A stretch of 64,000 nucleotides of DNA from Acidobacteriaceae bacterium (GTDB lineage Bacteria > Acidobacteriota > Terriglobia > Terriglobales > Acidobacteriaceae): assembly GCA_035944135.1 (NCBI GenBank), contig DASZBM010000001.1, positions 496,001 to 560,000 of the forward strand, read 5' to 3'. Positions 63,891-64,000 of the stretch are shown here, piece by piece. The number at the start of each line of letters is the position of its first letter. Within the stretch, counting starts at the first letter, position 1. The notes beneath the pieces are model-generated. The model made no database searches. It was not told the DNA's origin and saw nothing but the letters and a program-made list of their open reading frames with translations. Position numbers and translations under genes: made by a program.

Positions 63891-64000
63891 ATGTCAGTCG
63901 TATGCCCGGAGTGCGACAACCCACTCGATATCGACGTCGATGATGTGGAAGAGGGCGAAGTGATTCAGTGCGAGGAATGTGGAACAGATCTCGAGGTCGT
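63891..64000 (+). CDS. lysW: LysW-type amino-group carrier protein, N-terminal part
   Basis: The first 36 codons of a gene that runs off the window: MSVVCPECDNPLDIDVDDVEEGEVIQCEECGTDLEVV. Two CxxC pairs form a zinc knuckle in a very acidic small protein, as in LysW/ArgW. In the LysW pathway the C-terminal Glu (EDWGE motif, beyond the window) carries alpha-aminoadipate or glutamate through lysine or arginine synthesis. ATG 63891 has AGGAG 6 nt upstream. It is divergent from the M28 peptidase gene. Confidence 0.85.
   Translation, partial: MSVVCPECDNPLDIDVDDVEEGEVIQCEECGTDLEV

Overview
The window looks like chromosomal DNA of an acidobacterium, most likely family Acidobacteriaceae (Terriglobia). 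The reasons are high GC content, two very large Oar/CarboxypepD_reg-type TonB-dependent outer-membrane proteins, a TIG/beta-propeller lipoprotein, a FecR/DUF6600 protein, an exosortase of the XrtJ type, and DinB, DUF6249-like and glycine-zipper proteins of kinds common in that group. No species can be named from sequence alone. A perfect parS centromere palindrome at 60339-60354 suggests that the segment lies in the replication-origin half of the chromosome. No rRNA, tRNA, CRISPR array, insertion sequence or prophage was seen.

Layout. 1-3337: end of an RNA m5U methyltransferase gene, comEC, and a small unknown gene. 3344-6935 (-): exosortase followed by an NHL-type lipoprotein. 7000-15926 (mostly -): sugar-phosphate block gnd-zwf-pgl-glk, an SDR gene, a YkgJ cysteine-cluster protein (+), rpiA and tkt; together these cover glucose phosphorylation, the oxidative pentose phosphate branch and part of the non-oxidative branch. 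16074-24108: FecR/DUF6600 surface protein, lipoprotein, zinc-ribbon membrane protein, pyrR, MFS exporter, hemL and a site-2-protease-like membrane protein. 24374-28886: rpsU, zinc-ribbon protein, metallo-hydrolase, small secreted proteins, flavin reductase, a glycosyltransferase remnant and DinB. 29074-36065: rplU-rpmA, VOC protein, TonB receptor 1, obg and tag. 36163-44010: TIG/propeller lipoprotein, a 42-residue membrane protein too small for usual ORF calling, and TonB receptor 2. 44266-51037 (-): a long amino-acid operon trpB-trpA-aroQ-aroF-proB-proA-tyrA, preceded by a leader peptide rich in Phe, Tyr and Trp and by a terminator hairpin. 51214-60334: small glycine-zipper protein, ECF sigma factor with a membrane partner, hisS, CHASE2-like protein, FUSC-type protein and aspS. 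60339 to the end: parS, aldo/keto reductase, rhomboid-like protein, M28 peptidase and the start of a LysW carrier-protein gene.

Most notable: (1) a candidate pan-aromatic attenuator (50879-51037) whose 24-codon leader peptide reads Phe, then Tyr, then tandem Trp codons just before a hairpin set of the classical attenuation type, ahead of a fused trp/aro/tyr/pro operon; (2) the parS site directly after aspS, touching a perfect 12-bp inverted repeat; (3) a dispersed 3'-end element (GGGTACCCC-type run, C-tract, TTGCGCAA) directly after two unrelated minus-strand genes; (4) the tiny membrane-protein gene beside one copy of that element; (5) lysW at the window edge, predicting carrier-protein-based lysine or arginine synthesis.
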